This document shows positions 25,122-38,136 of a stretch of 64,000 bases of DNA, one piece after another. The number at the start of each line of letters is the position of its first letter. Position 1 is the stretch's first letter. The position numbers and the translations under genes are program-made. The notes beneath the pieces are model-generated. The model did not search any database and was not told the origin of the DNA. It saw only the letters and a program-made list of their open reading frames with translations. Origin of the DNA: Cucumis sativus (taxonomy: Eukaryota > Streptophyta > Magnoliopsida > Cucurbitales > Cucurbitaceae); the NCBI RefSeq assembly GCF_000004075.3, contig NC_026658.2:1984001-2048000 (forward strand). Direction: 5' to 3'.

Positions 25122-27430
25122 ATGGCCATTCCAACCATCAAACTTGGGTCTCAAGGCCTTGAAGTATCAGCTCAGGGGCTTGGGTGCATGGGCATGTCCT
25201 CCTACTATGGCCCTGCTTGCCCACAAGAAGACATGATCTCCCTCATCCATCGCGCTGTTGCTGCCGGGGTTACATTCTTGGATACCTCAGACATTTACGG
25301 GCCGTTCACCAACGAGGTTCTTCTTGGACAAGCTCTCAAGGGAGATGGGGTTAGAAAGAAAGTTCAGTTGGCTACTAAATTTGGACTCCATCTTGTCGAC
25401 GGCGATTTCGAGGTTCATGGCGATCCAACCTACGTGAGGGCTGCATGTGAGGCTAGCTTGGAGCGGCTCGGGGTTGATTGTATTGATCTCTATTATCAAC
25501 ATCGGATCGACACGAAAGTTCCTATTGAAGTCACGGTTAGTTAATATTATATTATATCTCGAGTTTGGTTTGAAGTTAGTTGTAAAAAATGTTTTACAAT
25601 TCCATTGTGAGGTTTTTGAGTTTTGTTTGGATATGACTGTAGATTGGAGAGCTAAAGAAGCTAGTTGAAGAAGGGAAAATAAAATACATAGGTTTATCAG
25701 AAGCTTCAGCCTCTACCATTAGAAGAGCTCATGCAGTTCATCCCATTTCAGCTGTTCAAATCGAGTGGTCTTTGTGGGCTCGAGATGTTGAACAAGATAT
25801 TATTCCTACTTGCAGGTATTAATTTCTTTTCTTTTTCTTAAGAGAAAACTCTTTCTCAATCACATCCATCTAGCAAGCTTAAATTAATCTCAAAACACAT
25901 TATTAATTAATGCTATTTTCTTTTACTAAGAATGATTATAAAAAACGCACTACAATTATATATTGAACAACTTGTTGTTTGATTCCTATTAGTTGTTGGA
26001 TTTCAAGTGTGAGGTTTCTCTAACTTTTTGGTCAATAAATGGAGTCAGGTAGTTATTATGGAGTAGATGTATGAGCATATATAATTCAATTAGTTAATAT
26101 ACATATTATTTTCTTTTAAAGTTAGAGTAAAGATTTAAAATTGAATGCACAATTTGAGTTTAAAATACAAAGTATTGCTATTTTTTAAGATTAAACTACA
26201 AGTTTAATAAACTATTATTAACATATTTTAAAAGATTCATACTCTGATCAATACTTTATGTATTCAACTAAAATTTCAAAATGTGATATATATTTAATAT
26301 GTATATTATATGGTGATTTGAATTTGAATTTTCTAACAAAATTTCAGCGATTTATTATTTTCCTTTTGTCTTTTTTAGGGAATTGGGCATTGGAATTGTG
26401 GCATACAGTCCTCTGGGAAGGGGTTTTCTATCCTCAGGGGCCACCTTCATTCAAAACTTAACAGAAGATGACTACAGAAAGGTATATAATTGATCCTTCA
26501 AAACTTGTGTGAATGTTAAAATTAGACATCTAATTGTAAAAGTAGGGTGTAACAATTGTGTACTTTGAAATTAAGTTCAATTTTTACCATTTATACGAGT
26601 CGAATTTTAACAACTATATTAAAAGTTTGAGTATTCATTTTTAACGCGGGTAGAAGTTGAAGTGTCAATTCTTACCATAGAAGGTTTGAGAGTATAATTG
26701 TAATTATTACCGTATCTCAAAAGTGATTTTTTGTAGCTCTTGGTTTGAAGGTGTTGTATTTATATGGTATTAGAGGCAATAAAATCTCAAAATGAAAATA
26801 AGGTGTTATTTTTCGAGAAAAAGCTATGAATTCTTATACACTTATTATCACCATTGCTGTTATAGTTTAGGTAAACACGATTTAGGTCTTTTTCAACGAT
26901 TTTCTACGTTAGGAAAATAATTTATTTCTTGTTGTGTGAAAATCAACCTAAATATTTTCGATTGCAATTCATTACAATTGATTTATAAATGAAATTTCAT
27001 TATGATTACATCAATTTACATTTGTTATCGTAGTCCATTTGACGATTTGGTAAACATAGCCTTAATCATTTGCGTTTTTTAATCCTTTTGACAGAAACTC
27101 CCTCGATTTCAACCTGAAAACTTGGAGCACAACAAGAGTATATTCGAGAAGGTTAGTGAATTAGCGGCTAGAAAAGGGTGCACCACATCTCAACTAGCAT
27201 TAGCATGGGTTCACAACCAAGGGAGTGATGTGGTTCCAATACCTGGAACCACTAAGCTTCAAAATCTGCAATCAAACATTGAAGCTTTGTCGGTGAAACT
27301 TACACCACAAGAAATGGCTGAACTTGAAGCTTATGCATTATCCGATGGAGTTAAAGGAGGAAGATATGGTGATGACATTTCCACTTGGAGCCAATCTGAA
27401 ACTCCACCACTTTCTTCATGGAAATTTTGA
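25122..27430 (+). CDS. Aldo-keto reductase, PCNT115/perakine reductase type (intact)
   Basis: NADPH-dependent carbonyl reductase of the plant 'auxin-induced PCNT115' group; substrate unknown. Exons 25122-25535, 25643-25815, 26379-26481, 27095-27430 give 341 residues, the normal length. The TIM-barrel tetrad is visible: Asp54 and Tyr59 in FLDTSDIYG, Lys86 in LATKFG, His127 in YYQHRID. Cofactor-side motifs include [16 protein letters not shown] and [15 protein letters not shown] near the C-terminus. Soluble; no signal peptide. It is the only working member of three reductase loci in the window, all on the plus strand, with cysteine protease cassettes lying between them. No lesions seen. Confidence 0.93.
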
Positions 27431-28137
27431 CCTACTTCTCCAAATATACAAAGCTTTCTTTACTGAGATTATAGTATGTTATGTTTAATTACTAATACAG
27501 TATAAGAAGGGATTGTGTACTTGAATAATTTTTCATATGATATGTTGTTATATATAGAGAGAGAGGTTGTTAGTGTGTGGTGTGTTTTTCAATAATAAAA
27601 AGTTATTTAATAATTTTTATTTGGTAGAACAAAACCATAAATGAATATTAATTGGGGATAAAATAATATTTGGACATGACTCATTCATCCGTTCTACTTT
27701 AAAATTATGTGTTGGTCGTCATTCTTTCATTTGATTTGTACTCTCGATAGTGTTGCTCAAGACAAGACCCAAATATAACCCTAAAGCCTACGTGGTATCA
27801 AGAAGGACAATATAGACCAATTGAAAAATAATCAAGGTAAGTTTTTAGACAAACACTTTGCAACCTTGACCATACAAAACATCTATAATACCACCCTTAA
27901 TTCTAGAACTAGTGTGTGTGAACTCAAGTATATAAAGAACTTCATTCAACCATCTCAAATGAGAGAGTAGATAGTCTCGAAGGAGACATCAATCCTAGAC
28001 CGATCCTATCCATCATTGTACAGTAGGTTTGACACGATGATCTCTTATGTATTGTTAGCTCTAGCTCGAAGAACAACCAGAAATCAAAGAGAAGTGAGTC
28101 AAAGGTAAAGGCACGACCATCAACATACCCTATTCTT
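27431..28137. other. Intergenic between convergent genes
   Basis: 3' flanks of the reductase (+) and the unknown gene (-). A minus-strand open frame at 27942-28265 overlaps the end of the unknown gene and looks like chance. Confidence 0.5.
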
Positions 28138-28968
28138 CTAAAGTTGCAGTGATAGTCCGTTGTATAATACCAAGGAGCTTCGTTGATTACAGGCTTCATC
28201 TTCATCCAGAGATAACACAACCTCATCCAACTCTGACCCCAATCCCTCCCGCCCATCGAATTCACGAAGCCCTAACAACGTTTCCATCGGTATTTCTTCA
28301 CGCCCCGCCCTATCCTTCTCCTCAAAATCTCTATCCACGGCCATTAATTTCTCTTCCCAACCTTTCCCAACGGAATTTCTGTTTCCCGGCCTGTTGAATC
28401 TCGAAGGAACAGCACCGATCCTCGGAACGCAAGCTTTCGAATCTCGCCTCTCCTTCAACTCCATCATCTCCGACGCTGCCGATCTCGAGTTAAACACGAA
28501 CCTCCTCTTCGGCACTTGATTCAGAGTAATTTTTCGTCCCTGAAATCGCATTCCATTATTGGAGTTTAGAGGCACAGTAGAAGATTTCAGTTCTTCCTTC
28601 CGCGGTGAAATCGCGAACCAGTTCCAATCCTCCATCGACTTCCATTTGATTTCATGTTCGAGCGGCCAGAACAACGGTCCGTCACGAATCTCGCCATCAG
28701 CATCTTCTATTGCTGCTAATTTCACTTCGAAATTAAACCCGCTACGGAATGAGGGACTCGGAAAGTTAGACTGAAACCAATCGAAATCAAACTCTCCGTC
28801 AGGAATCAGCTTGGAATCTTCTCTTTCAAGATTCAGCAAGAAAGCAGGGGATGAGTTCAAAAAATTCCAGCGGTTGTTGGAATCTAAAAATAGCCGTATC
28901 TCTGCAACTTGTTCATCGGAACTATTGTAGGCGTGGATCTGATCAGCGGTAAGGGAAGAGATCTCCAT
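28138..28968 (-). CDS. Unrecognised plant protein, 276 residues
   Basis: A single uninterrupted frame. The ATG at 28968 gives MEISSLTADQIHAYNSSDEQ; an upstream in-frame ATG at 29058 would add 30 residues, but that leader is low-complexity and less gene-like. GC content is clearly above the surroundings, which supports coding. The protein has an acidic N-terminal half with aromatic patches (DGEFDFDWFQSNFPSPSF; WKSMEDWNWF), a basic middle (RGRK-like FQGRKITLNQVPKRRF, NSRSAASEMMELKERRDSK) and an acidic C-terminus (ELDEVVLSLDEDEA). No signal peptide or membrane segment; the basic stretch could be a nuclear signal. The last about 15 residues (QRSSLVLYNGLSLQL) are unlike the rest and may be read-out past an unrecognised splice site. 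I do not recognise the family. Confidence 0.65.
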   Translation of the reverse strand: MEISSLTADQIHAYNSSDEQVAEIRLFLDSNNRWNFLNSSPAFLLNLEREDSKLIPDGEFDFDWFQSNFPSPSFRSGFNFEVKLAAIEDADGEIRDGPLFWPLEHEIKWKSMEDWNWFAISPRKEELKSSTVPLNSNNGMRFQGRKITLNQVPKRRFVFNSRSAASEMMELKERRDSKACVPRIGAVPSRFNRPGNRNSVGKGWEEKLMAVDRDFEEKDRAGREEIPMETLLGLREFDGREGLGSELDEVVLSLDEDEACNQRSSLVLYNGLSLQL

Positions 28969-29058
28969 TGAATAGTAATTAATTATAATTGTTATTGTGT
29001 GATCATGGAAGCTGTGTGGATTTCTGACGAGATGAGTTTTGCAATTTGCAATTTGCAT

Positions 29059-32000
29059 TTGAATTAGATTAATGGGTTGAATGTTTGAATGAAGAAGTAA
29101 ATGATAGTGAAATAATTGAATTATAATAGAAGATGAATTTTAACGGGAGAGTGATAGAGATCACTTAAAACAATAATAATAATAATGTTGGAAGTTTCAT
29201 TATTAAGAATTTAAAAACAAAGTAAATTGGATTTTCTAACTCAATCATGCTTACTCTAAACAAAATCAATGAATAAACCAAAATTTAAAAAAAAAAAAAA
29301 AAAACTAACAACAATAGTTTTAAAAAAGGATGTGTTGAAAAACTTGACTAACAATTTAATTACTTAACAAAAATGAAAATGATTGTAGGAGTGATTTATT
29401 CTATCCAAATGGTAAAGATCGAATAAGGTATGTTTGAATCTTTTAAATTTTTGTTCTTTTTGATTGAATCTCGGGTTAAATAAATTTCTTACTATGCTGA
29501 CCCACCCACACACACTTCTTTTGGAAGTGTTGAGTTTATAATTTTTCCATGTGTTTACTTTAGTTATGTTTGTCTTTGTTTAAAGTTTGCAATTGACATA
29601 AAAGATATTTGGTATTTAATATTTGAGTTTTAAGAAATTTTAGTTATATGTGATAGTAAGTTTAAATAATCTAAATTAATAAAAAAATAAATAAATATTG
29701 ACAATCCAATCCAAGGTTGGGTTGGAAAGATCTTTGAGATTGTCAACTTGACCAATTCAAAATTTCGATTTACTAAAAAAATCCATGACCCGACTTAAAT
29801 TCACCCGGAAGCTGCAAAAAAAAAAAAACTATAGAAAAAAATGACTTATTTCGAAGACCAAAAAACTAGCAAACAAAGAACAAGTATGACTTTGAAAATA
29901 TTTAATAATATGTTATGACTTATTAAAAAAAAACTTTAAAAACTATATGATCTATAAGTATAAATCTGATTTTTATGTGGGGAGGATTTATATGACTAAT
30001 ACACAATCGAAAATTGAAACAAATAAAGTGTTGATAATATTTATTGTCAAAGTGAGTTTAGTTCAATTGAGATAGACTTCCAAATTACAAAGTATAAAGA
30101 TAACATTATTGTCAAATTGATATCAACCTAGCAACAATTGAATTGGTCTTCCACCCTAGTTTGTTTGATTGATTCTAAAGGATAACGGTACTAATAAAGA
30201 TTGATCCATTAATAAAATTTGGATTGGATGAATTTGGCCGGTAGAAGTTGAATTTAAGACAATTTAATTTTGATGTGTAGTAATGTAAAGCTATAAATTG
30301 GTTTAGTTTATACTAAAAGATATGACTAATAATTGCACACGTGGCAAGCAGAGAGCAAAGGTGAGAGAATATCCGTACAACTTCTGGTGAAGATGCCGAT
30401 GAAACTACCGACCAAAATCCGGCCATTTCTTCCTTTCTCGACTTTCAACCTTCACAATCACACGTGCTATCTCCAACCCCAATCGCTCTTTTACCGAAAG
30501 TACGCTTGCCTTTCCCTTTCAATTACGTCACTGCCACCATCTCAACTGAGTCAAAAGTGACTCAAATCGTCTGGGTAAATTCGAAAATAGCGAGAACTTG
30601 AAGGGGCAGTATGGAAAAACTTTGGTGTTTGGAGTGCAGGTCTGAATCGAAGCTTCTCTGTTCAGCTGTGAAAATTTCTTTCTTGGCGTTGTATTCTCTT
30701 TTTGACTTTGATTCTAAACCGAACCCATATCTCTTTTCTTGTGAAATTCTTGAGTTTCCTCATGCCTATTCATATCTCTGACTATAATACTTTTCTGGGT
30801 CTTCGATCGTCTCATAATTTCCTTCGATTTTCCCTTTCCCATTCAAGTAGCTTCCTGGGTGAGTTGCTTTCTTTGCTTTTATGGCTTTTTTTTTCTTTTT
30901 TTTTGCGTTCTTTGTATTTGGTGATTTGGGTTTGATTGTTTTATTGCCTTGTTGTGTTAAAGAGGTGTAATTTTGTTTTCTGGGTCTTGGATTTTTGGGA
31001 TTTTGATTGAGTAATCGGACTGTTTAGATCAGCTTCTTCGTTCTTAATTGTTGCCAGGCTTGATTGCTATTCAACAACTAAGGCTTTGGGTTGGATTTTC
31101 TAGATACAGAGATTGAATTTCTAGTTTGATTGGTATTTTGGGTAACTTCATTGTTCGGTGTATTTGTTTTCATTGGATATGAAGTGCTGTGTGTGATTTT
31201 GTCCTTCCCCTTTTCAGATCTTCAAACCTATATGTTTACATGAAACTGGAGGTTACTTTGGATTTCAATTTTGATGGATCAATACATGATTCATTTTCAT
31301 TCTCCTTTGTTTTTTTTTCTAAAAGAAAGCTATTTGGTGGTCTATTAATGTTTATGGTTATGGTTGGTGATTTTGGCTACCTTTTTGAGGAAGTTCTTTT
31401 TCGATTATTTCCATCTTAGTTTTGAAACTGCTTTATTTTTATGTATCATTTTAATTCGAACTATTAGAATATAATATTTGAGCTGGTACTTGCTGTGCAA
31501 TTTCAAATGATACTACTATTTCTCAGTATACGTGGACTATGATAACAATGCTTGTTTGGGGAATTGTGCGTCGTGTGAGTATGTGTATTATAATTTTTAT
31601 GATACATTTGAGCATCTAAATGAGCTAGATTAATGCATGAAAATAATATGCATCACTAATAGAAGTTTTACTTGATCTCTTTACCAACCGGCTTTGGTCC
31701 TTCCATTTATTTATTTATGTTTATTCAATTGCTGAGTGTGATAGTATGTAGCGAGATCTCATCTATAAAGGACCACATTTCTTGTATATATATAGCTGCA
31801 AAATCAAATTGCTAAGTTTCTCATAAGATGCTACTTCATTTCCAGTTTTTGACAGCTAGATGATTTTATGTCCGTTTTTATTTGTTTGGAGAACAATTTT
31901 GCCAATCATATATATGCAGAAGTTTACCGTAACAAACTTCAGTTTGGTGCCTCTTTTGTGTCTCCATTTATCTTTCTTCTTTCTAGCAAAGGGTTTCTTG

Positions 32001-33801
32001 GACTTGAATAGGAAGATTATATATGGAAGAGTTAGATTAGGACTACGAGAGAGGTGGTTTTTAATATTTTTTATCATGGTTGACAGCCAATATAGAATGG
32101 CTGGCCGGTAGGCGATACCTTTTCTAACTTTGATCTAAGTGCCAGAATGATTAGGAAATGGCAAGTGGGAGTGTCTCCTCTAGGTGAAGACAATTATGAA
32201 CTAAAAATATTTTTGAAGAAATTATGGAGCTTGAAGAAGATGGAAAGAAACAGAAACAAAACTTGGAGAGAGATTAGTTAACAAAACTTAGAAAGAAACA
32301 GAAACAAAAATTGATAAAAATGATTGGAGAGAGATTAGAAAACCTGGAGTAAAGCTTTGTCTCCTCCATGTATCCCTGCTCCTCTGTAAAAGAGAATGTT
32401 CATATGTAGAGGCAAACAGTAGTTAACTGCCCCTAGAGCACCCATTTTTCTTTCCCTGCTATTAAACTCTTGGTCTCTGAGCCCACTAACTGTCTCTCAG
32501 AGTGTGCTGAGTTCTTCAAAGTCCTTTGGGATTTTACTGTTGTGATCACCATGCTGATTCTACAATAATTGTTTCACGTTCAAGATCACTTAAAACGTCA
32601 AGCTTGTTGGATCCATGGTTTATGTTAAACCATTTCACCCTCGAAGTGGGAACTTTATTTCCTGGTAAAAATCAAGAAAAAATGAACCTCACGCTCAAGT
32701 AAAGGGCAGTTAACTTCAAAAAGTGAAATTCATTTATTGCCTCACCTCTGTCATTTCTCTAACCTTCTTGTGTTGGTTGTTGGATTTAAATTTTCATTAT
32801 CATTTAACATATGGAATGAGGACAGTTTGTGCTACTAGTGAGTTGTGTAAAAATTTTATTCAATGCTACTGTCAAGACATTATCTTTGGAGATTTTCAGA
32901 AGCTTCCATTTTCTGAGTCTTTAACTAGGCTCAAATTCCCAGGAGGGACTTTAGTTTTGGTTTAGATCTCAATGCCTTTCAATCTCAATTGGTTTCCATG
33001 GAAGTTTCTTCGCTCATTGTGTAGTCTTGCCATGGTTGCTAAATATTTTCTCACTGATGTTAGTTGTTCTCTGGTCCTATTTCAAGATATCTGAGGAGGT
33101 GTTAAAATTAGGCAAGGTCTTTCAAGTTTCAACCTCAGTTGGTAGAAGTCATTCTTTCGAATAATGAAGATTTCTTTTTTTCCAAAATTTACTTAACTGT
33201 TTGAGTACTGTTGAATGTTGATGTTGGCATGATGGAATCTAACACTGTTGACCTCCCTCCGGTCAATACAAGTAACCTTACATAACCTGATAAGTGAAAT
33301 AGCTTCTTTCGTAGTTATAATGTGGAAACTCTCCTTCGTTGGAAGTGCTCCTTAGGCTGAGACTTCTCCAAGTGGATCTCAAGTGTCTACGGTCCTCTCT
33401 CCTACCATGGAAGGAACCATTTTATGGATGAGCTTGAAACTCTCGTGGTAATTTTGATCATCTGGTTATTGAGTGACACCATATGCTTTGATTTAATGAG
33501 CTAATCTGGTCCAATGGTAGGGATCAACAAGTTTTCTCCCTAATTATCAAGAGATTTCGTAATTAGAATATGCTGATGAGTTTTGCCAATTTGCATCTCT
33601 CTCTCTCTCCTTTGTAAACCCCTTGATTTGTTGGGGTTGGAGCATTCCTTATCTACCCTGTTGTGAATAAAGTTATTTTTCCTATATAAAAGAATGATCT
33701 ACATCGTGATGAGGTTTTGGGTCTGGGTGAGAATAGTAACCACTTTTTGTTTATAAATTGTCCTTACAATGCGCAGGTATCTTTTAATTCCTTGAGGTAT
33801 A
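29059..33801. other. Divergent promoter, probable METTL18 leader and long 5' intron
   Basis: 29.1-30.3 kb is AT-rich and gene-free. At about 30330-30650 base composition rises and a 55-codon frame begins at the ATG at 30393 (MPMKLPTKIRPF, ends 30560). This looks like the transcribed leader of the downstream methyltransferase, with an upstream frame; I infer a long 5' UTR intron ending at the acceptor near 33777 (ATGCGCAG). The intervening 31-33.7 kb holds no recognisable gene, though 32.2-33.6 kb has the mixed composition of an old interspersed element that I could not name. Confidence 0.4.
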
Positions 33802-36800
33802 ATGAGAGCGCCATCACTACTTTCACAGTGCTTGCCTGGCTTGTTGCCGCAAGATAAAGGAAGCCACAGCTCTCCTTCCATTTCAGAGAGAGATGTCCAC
33901 CTCCCCTCACCGGCTGTTGAGATTCTCCCTTCAAAGGTAATTCAATTCATTTACACCTATCTTCCTGTTATTGCAAAGCACCCCTTATAATTGTGAAAAA
34001 CTATTTTTAGTTATCAAACCAATATTAACTAGGTCATTTCAATTAACCCATCTGTTTGTTTTTCCATTTTACACCTACTTTTGGAATACCATTAACACTT
34101 CCTTATCTTTTTTATCAGACAGCTCATCCATACAAATATGCAGGGGAGAACGTAGATTTGCAAGGTCTCAATGTTTTTAAGGTATCTATTTCATTCTTTT
34201 ATACTGGGAGGGTGATGGGATTCTCTTACACTAGAGGTTATCTAAATTATACATTTATACTATATTGTTTGTTCGATGGTTAGTTGCCTTCTATTTTTCA
34301 CTCTGAAACTTGATTAACATGAAACCAAATTTCCAGTAAGATTTTTGCTTTTCCTGGATTAGATAACTAGAACAAATTTTAATGGAGTTCTTCATTTGTG
34401 CTAATTGGCATCCATCTCTCCAGGGCAGAGTTAGTGTAGCTGATATAATTGCCTTTAACGGCTCGGAATCTACATCTTCAAAACCTGAAGGTATTTTTAT
34501 GCTTTCTACCCTCGTAATTACCTGAAATCTAATTTTTCTTTTCAAAATCTGTTTTAAAAGCAAGTATTAAGGCTGAAGTATATCTTTATTATGTAGGTCA
34601 TCTGAAATCGTGGGACAGTTCCATTGATCTTGTAAATGTCCTTAAGCATGAGATTCGTGATGGACAACTGAGCTTTAGGGGTAAAAGAGTACTTGAGGTA
34701 ATAATCCTTCATAGTAATTTTAGAATAGGACAAAATCGCTTGAACTTTTTAGTGTCCTCTAGTTGTAAGTATAATTTTTATGTTGGTTGTAATAATTTTA
34801 CAACTTCGGGGATGACATTGCAAAGCTTTTTTTTTATATGGTCAATGTACTGACATTCTCTTCCATCCCAAGGTTTGTTTATTAATTATTGTGCATGACT
34901 AATTATATCACGAAATATCTTTTGTCTTAGGTGAATGATCGTGTGTTTTTTAATTGTTGATTCCTCGTTTCATTGCATTCCAAATGTTTATATGTTTCTG
35001 TTTCCTATATGCAAAAAGTAGCATACACGTGATTTTTACGCTAAACTCTTTAGTTTGTGTTTTGCAGCTAGGTTGTAGCTATGGACTTCCTGGGGTTTTT
35101 GCTTGCCTCAAGGTACCTTTAAATAATTTTTTATTCATTTCTGTTCGTACGTTCGTTAATAGTATGCACCATGTCTGTTACTAGTTAACATATGTTGGTT
35201 TTACTTTGTTAAGTTTTCTGTTGCGCTTTTATAGAGTTCGAACTGTTTGACAGTATTTAAATCATTTTTCTAATTCATTCACCATTAGTTTATTTATTAC
35301 GACATGGTATAATGTAGACTAGGACGTCGAGTGCAAGTTTGATTGACTGAAGCATCATTTGGATACATTCTTAGATTTTATATATCCATACTATAATTAT
35401 AATAAAGATATACTGACATGATTTGTTATTGATTTTTACTATTCATTTCGTTTACTAGTATTTAGATGTTCAAATGGTCTTTACACTGGAGTTTGTAACA
35501 ACAACTATTTCTACATCAAAATCTTTGTTTATCTGTTGAGAAGTCAATTAATACTTACTAGACTCTAACCGAGGAAGCACAGACTCTTTCATGTCAAATA
35601 TATGTTGGAAACCGATTCATTTCAACATGCTTCCAAAGATGTGTCTAGCACGTGAAAAATAAAATATCTTATTTTATTTCTATTTTTCTCAATTTCGAAC
35701 ACACAAAGGACACACTTGGGACGAAATATTTAACCGACATCATTACTACACCATTAGCCAACCTATTACTTATCTTATTATGATCCACCCTAAAATCTAA
35801 CCCAACCTTGAAAACTTATCTGAAGTATGCGTTTATTTACATCATGATCTTCTTGAAATACATAATCCGTGGAGGTTTACTTTAGAACTCAAAGAACACA
35901 ATTGTACAACCTATAGAACAGATCCTATTCAAGGTGGAAGGTCGTTTGTGGTGGTTTACTTTGGAGGTTGTAAGTTTGTAACAATGTAGTATTGGGGATT
36001 GTCCATAGTGGAGCGCTTAGCTAGTGGCTTTTACGTATTGGTTACTGAAGCCATAAAATACATCAACTGAAAAATGTTGAAATAAGGAATGGGGTTTTGT
36101 CGGTTTAGTAGGAAGTAAAAAGTGAAGCATGTTTGTTTTAAAATTATATAGAGGATGAATTATGGCAGTGCATTTCCTTCCTTAAGCAACTGTGCTAATA
36201 CCTCAGTTTTCAATGTTGTTACAGGGAGCAAGCATAGTACATTTTCAAGACCTGAGTGCAGAAACTGTTAGATGCACAACCATACCGAACGTTCTTGCCA
36301 ATCTCGAACAAGCTCGGGACAGGCAGAGTAGACAGCCAGAGAGTCCTTTAACTCCATCTCGACACACTTTGGCCCCATCAGTACATTTTTATGCTGGTGA
36401 CTGGGAAGAGCTCCCAACAGTTTTATCTGTTGTTAGAGGTGATGGATTCGAAGCACCCACCGGAATGAGCTTGAGTTTCTCCGAAGAAGATTTTATGGAT
36501 GGTTGCAGCAGTCAAGATGGTAGCATCATCGGCCACGAGTCTTCCTCAAGGAGATCGAGGAAACTATCAGGAAGTCGAGCATGGGAGAGGGCTAGCGAGG
36601 CCGATCAGGGAGAAGGTGGATACGACGTCATTTTAATGGCAGAAATCCCATTTTCGCTTAACTCTTTGAAGAAGCTATATGCACTGATAAAAAAGGTAAA
36701 GTCTCTAATAAAGAACTTCAATACTTTATGGAATACAAACATCTAATACCTTTGGAAAATGGTCGCTTTTTGTTGAAAATTAGTGTGTGAGACCGCCCTA

Positions 36801-36954
36801 TGGTGTGCTGTACTTGGCCACAAAGAAGAATTACGTCGGTTTCAATAGCGGTGCAAGGCATTTGAGGAATTTGGTCGATGAGGAAGGCGTTTTTGGAGCT
36901 CACTTGGTGAAGGAGATGACCGACCGAGACGTTTGGAAGTTCTTTCTCAAGTGA
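33802..36954 (+). CDS. METTL18: METTL18-like protein-histidine N-methyltransferase
   Basis: Class I SAM-dependent methyltransferase related to METTL18/yeast Hpm1, which methylate a histidine in ribosomal protein L3. Exons 33802-33936, 34119-34181, 34424-34490, 34597-34697, 35068-35112, 36225-36695, 36784-36954 give 350 residues. The SAM-binding motif I is LELGCSYGLPGVFACLK, followed by the acidic end of strand 2 (VHFQDLSAETV), then HFYAGDWEELP and the post-motif YDVILMAEIPFS, where family members usually read D-x-I-x-x-S/A-E-T. The C-terminus has RPPYGVLYLATKKNYVGFN and ends VWKFFLK. A Ser/Arg-rich insert (SSRRSRKLSGSRAWERAS) interrupts the fold, as is common in plant homologues. Intron 5 (35113-36224) is the longest. 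All junctions are GT-AG. Function is inferred from family; the L3 target is not shown for plants here. Confidence 0.86.
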
Positions 36955-38136
36955 AAGAATGGAAAAAGAAAACAGGACAAACTCTTGAAGAAACCATGGG
37001 GTGAAGTCCATGTGCAGGTGCCTTTTACTACAACATTCAAGTTTTATGTAATAAATTTTTTATCACAAAGCATATGTTTTTAAGGGAGTTTGCTTAAGTT
37101 AGAATGGGAATTGTTTAGTCAGTGGATCATTTATTATTATACTTCTTTGATTGTATAATCTGTCTTTTTCTTTCTTTAATTTCTTATCAATTTTGTGAGG
37201 ATTCTCCTTGCTATTGCTGTAAATTAAACACTCAGTAAATCAAAAGTTCAATGTTCTTATTATTTTATTTCATTATTTTATATATATATATATTTTGTTA
37301 ATGCCATGGTTTAGCTTTGATTTGGTTATAATTATATTTTTTAGATTGTTCTTCTAGTTCTAAAAGGAACACTTGAAAGTCAAAATATTGTTTTGGTGTT
37401 ATTTGGAAACTATTTCTAAAATATTTTTTTCTAACTTGAATTTATATGAGCATTTTCTTTTGAATATAGCAAAATAGTAAAATTATTTTGCTATATTTTA
37501 TTATTTAAAATAATCTCTTTTACTTACAACTCTTGGTGGAATCTTCACTTCTTATTAAATATTGAACTATATATAATCAATATAGAATTACATAATTTTT
37601 TTAATCTAAAATATTAGAATATATCATATCAGCCAATCAAGAAAGAAAAAAAAAAAACTTTTATTCAAATAATGAAGTGAGTCTACAAACCTACATTATT
37701 AATAACACCTTAGTAATTATTTTTGTCTATTTAAACTTACTTTAATTGATAAGCTACATAAATCAATGGTTAGATTCTTCGCAACGTCGAACAATTGAAA
37801 AGAAGATCTTCCTTTCAAACATCCTATTCTTTGGTTGTACCTATTTCCACGTAGTTCCTTCCATTACAATGTAATAACAACAATCATATGATTGTGAATT
37901 TAAAAAATTTGATGTAATTCAAGTTTCATCAAGATATTTTTCATTGCAGATTGTAATAATGAAAAACTCACAATGTCAATCTTGAGAGATGTGGTGGTAT
38001 CAAAGAAGACGACATAGAGAGCCCAGTACCCATCTTGATCAACCAATCTGCGGTTTCCAAGAAGCAAATATTTGGAACTTGAGCGTGCAAAAATGGACCC
38101 TTTTTAGATTGGATTGTTCTACTTCTACTTATTACC
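36955..38136. other. Intergenic between METTL18 and NTH1
   Basis: METTL18 3' UTR then AT-rich DNA with an AT dinucleotide run near 37280-37292. 37.95-38.13 kb is the likely NTH1 5' UTR. Minus-strand frames at 36718-37011 and 37968-38210 are shadows. Confidence 0.55.

Noticed and set aside
32200-33600. Interspersed element in the METTL18 5' intron
   Set aside because: Composition hints at an old insertion but I found no ends, primer site or protein text good enough to name it.
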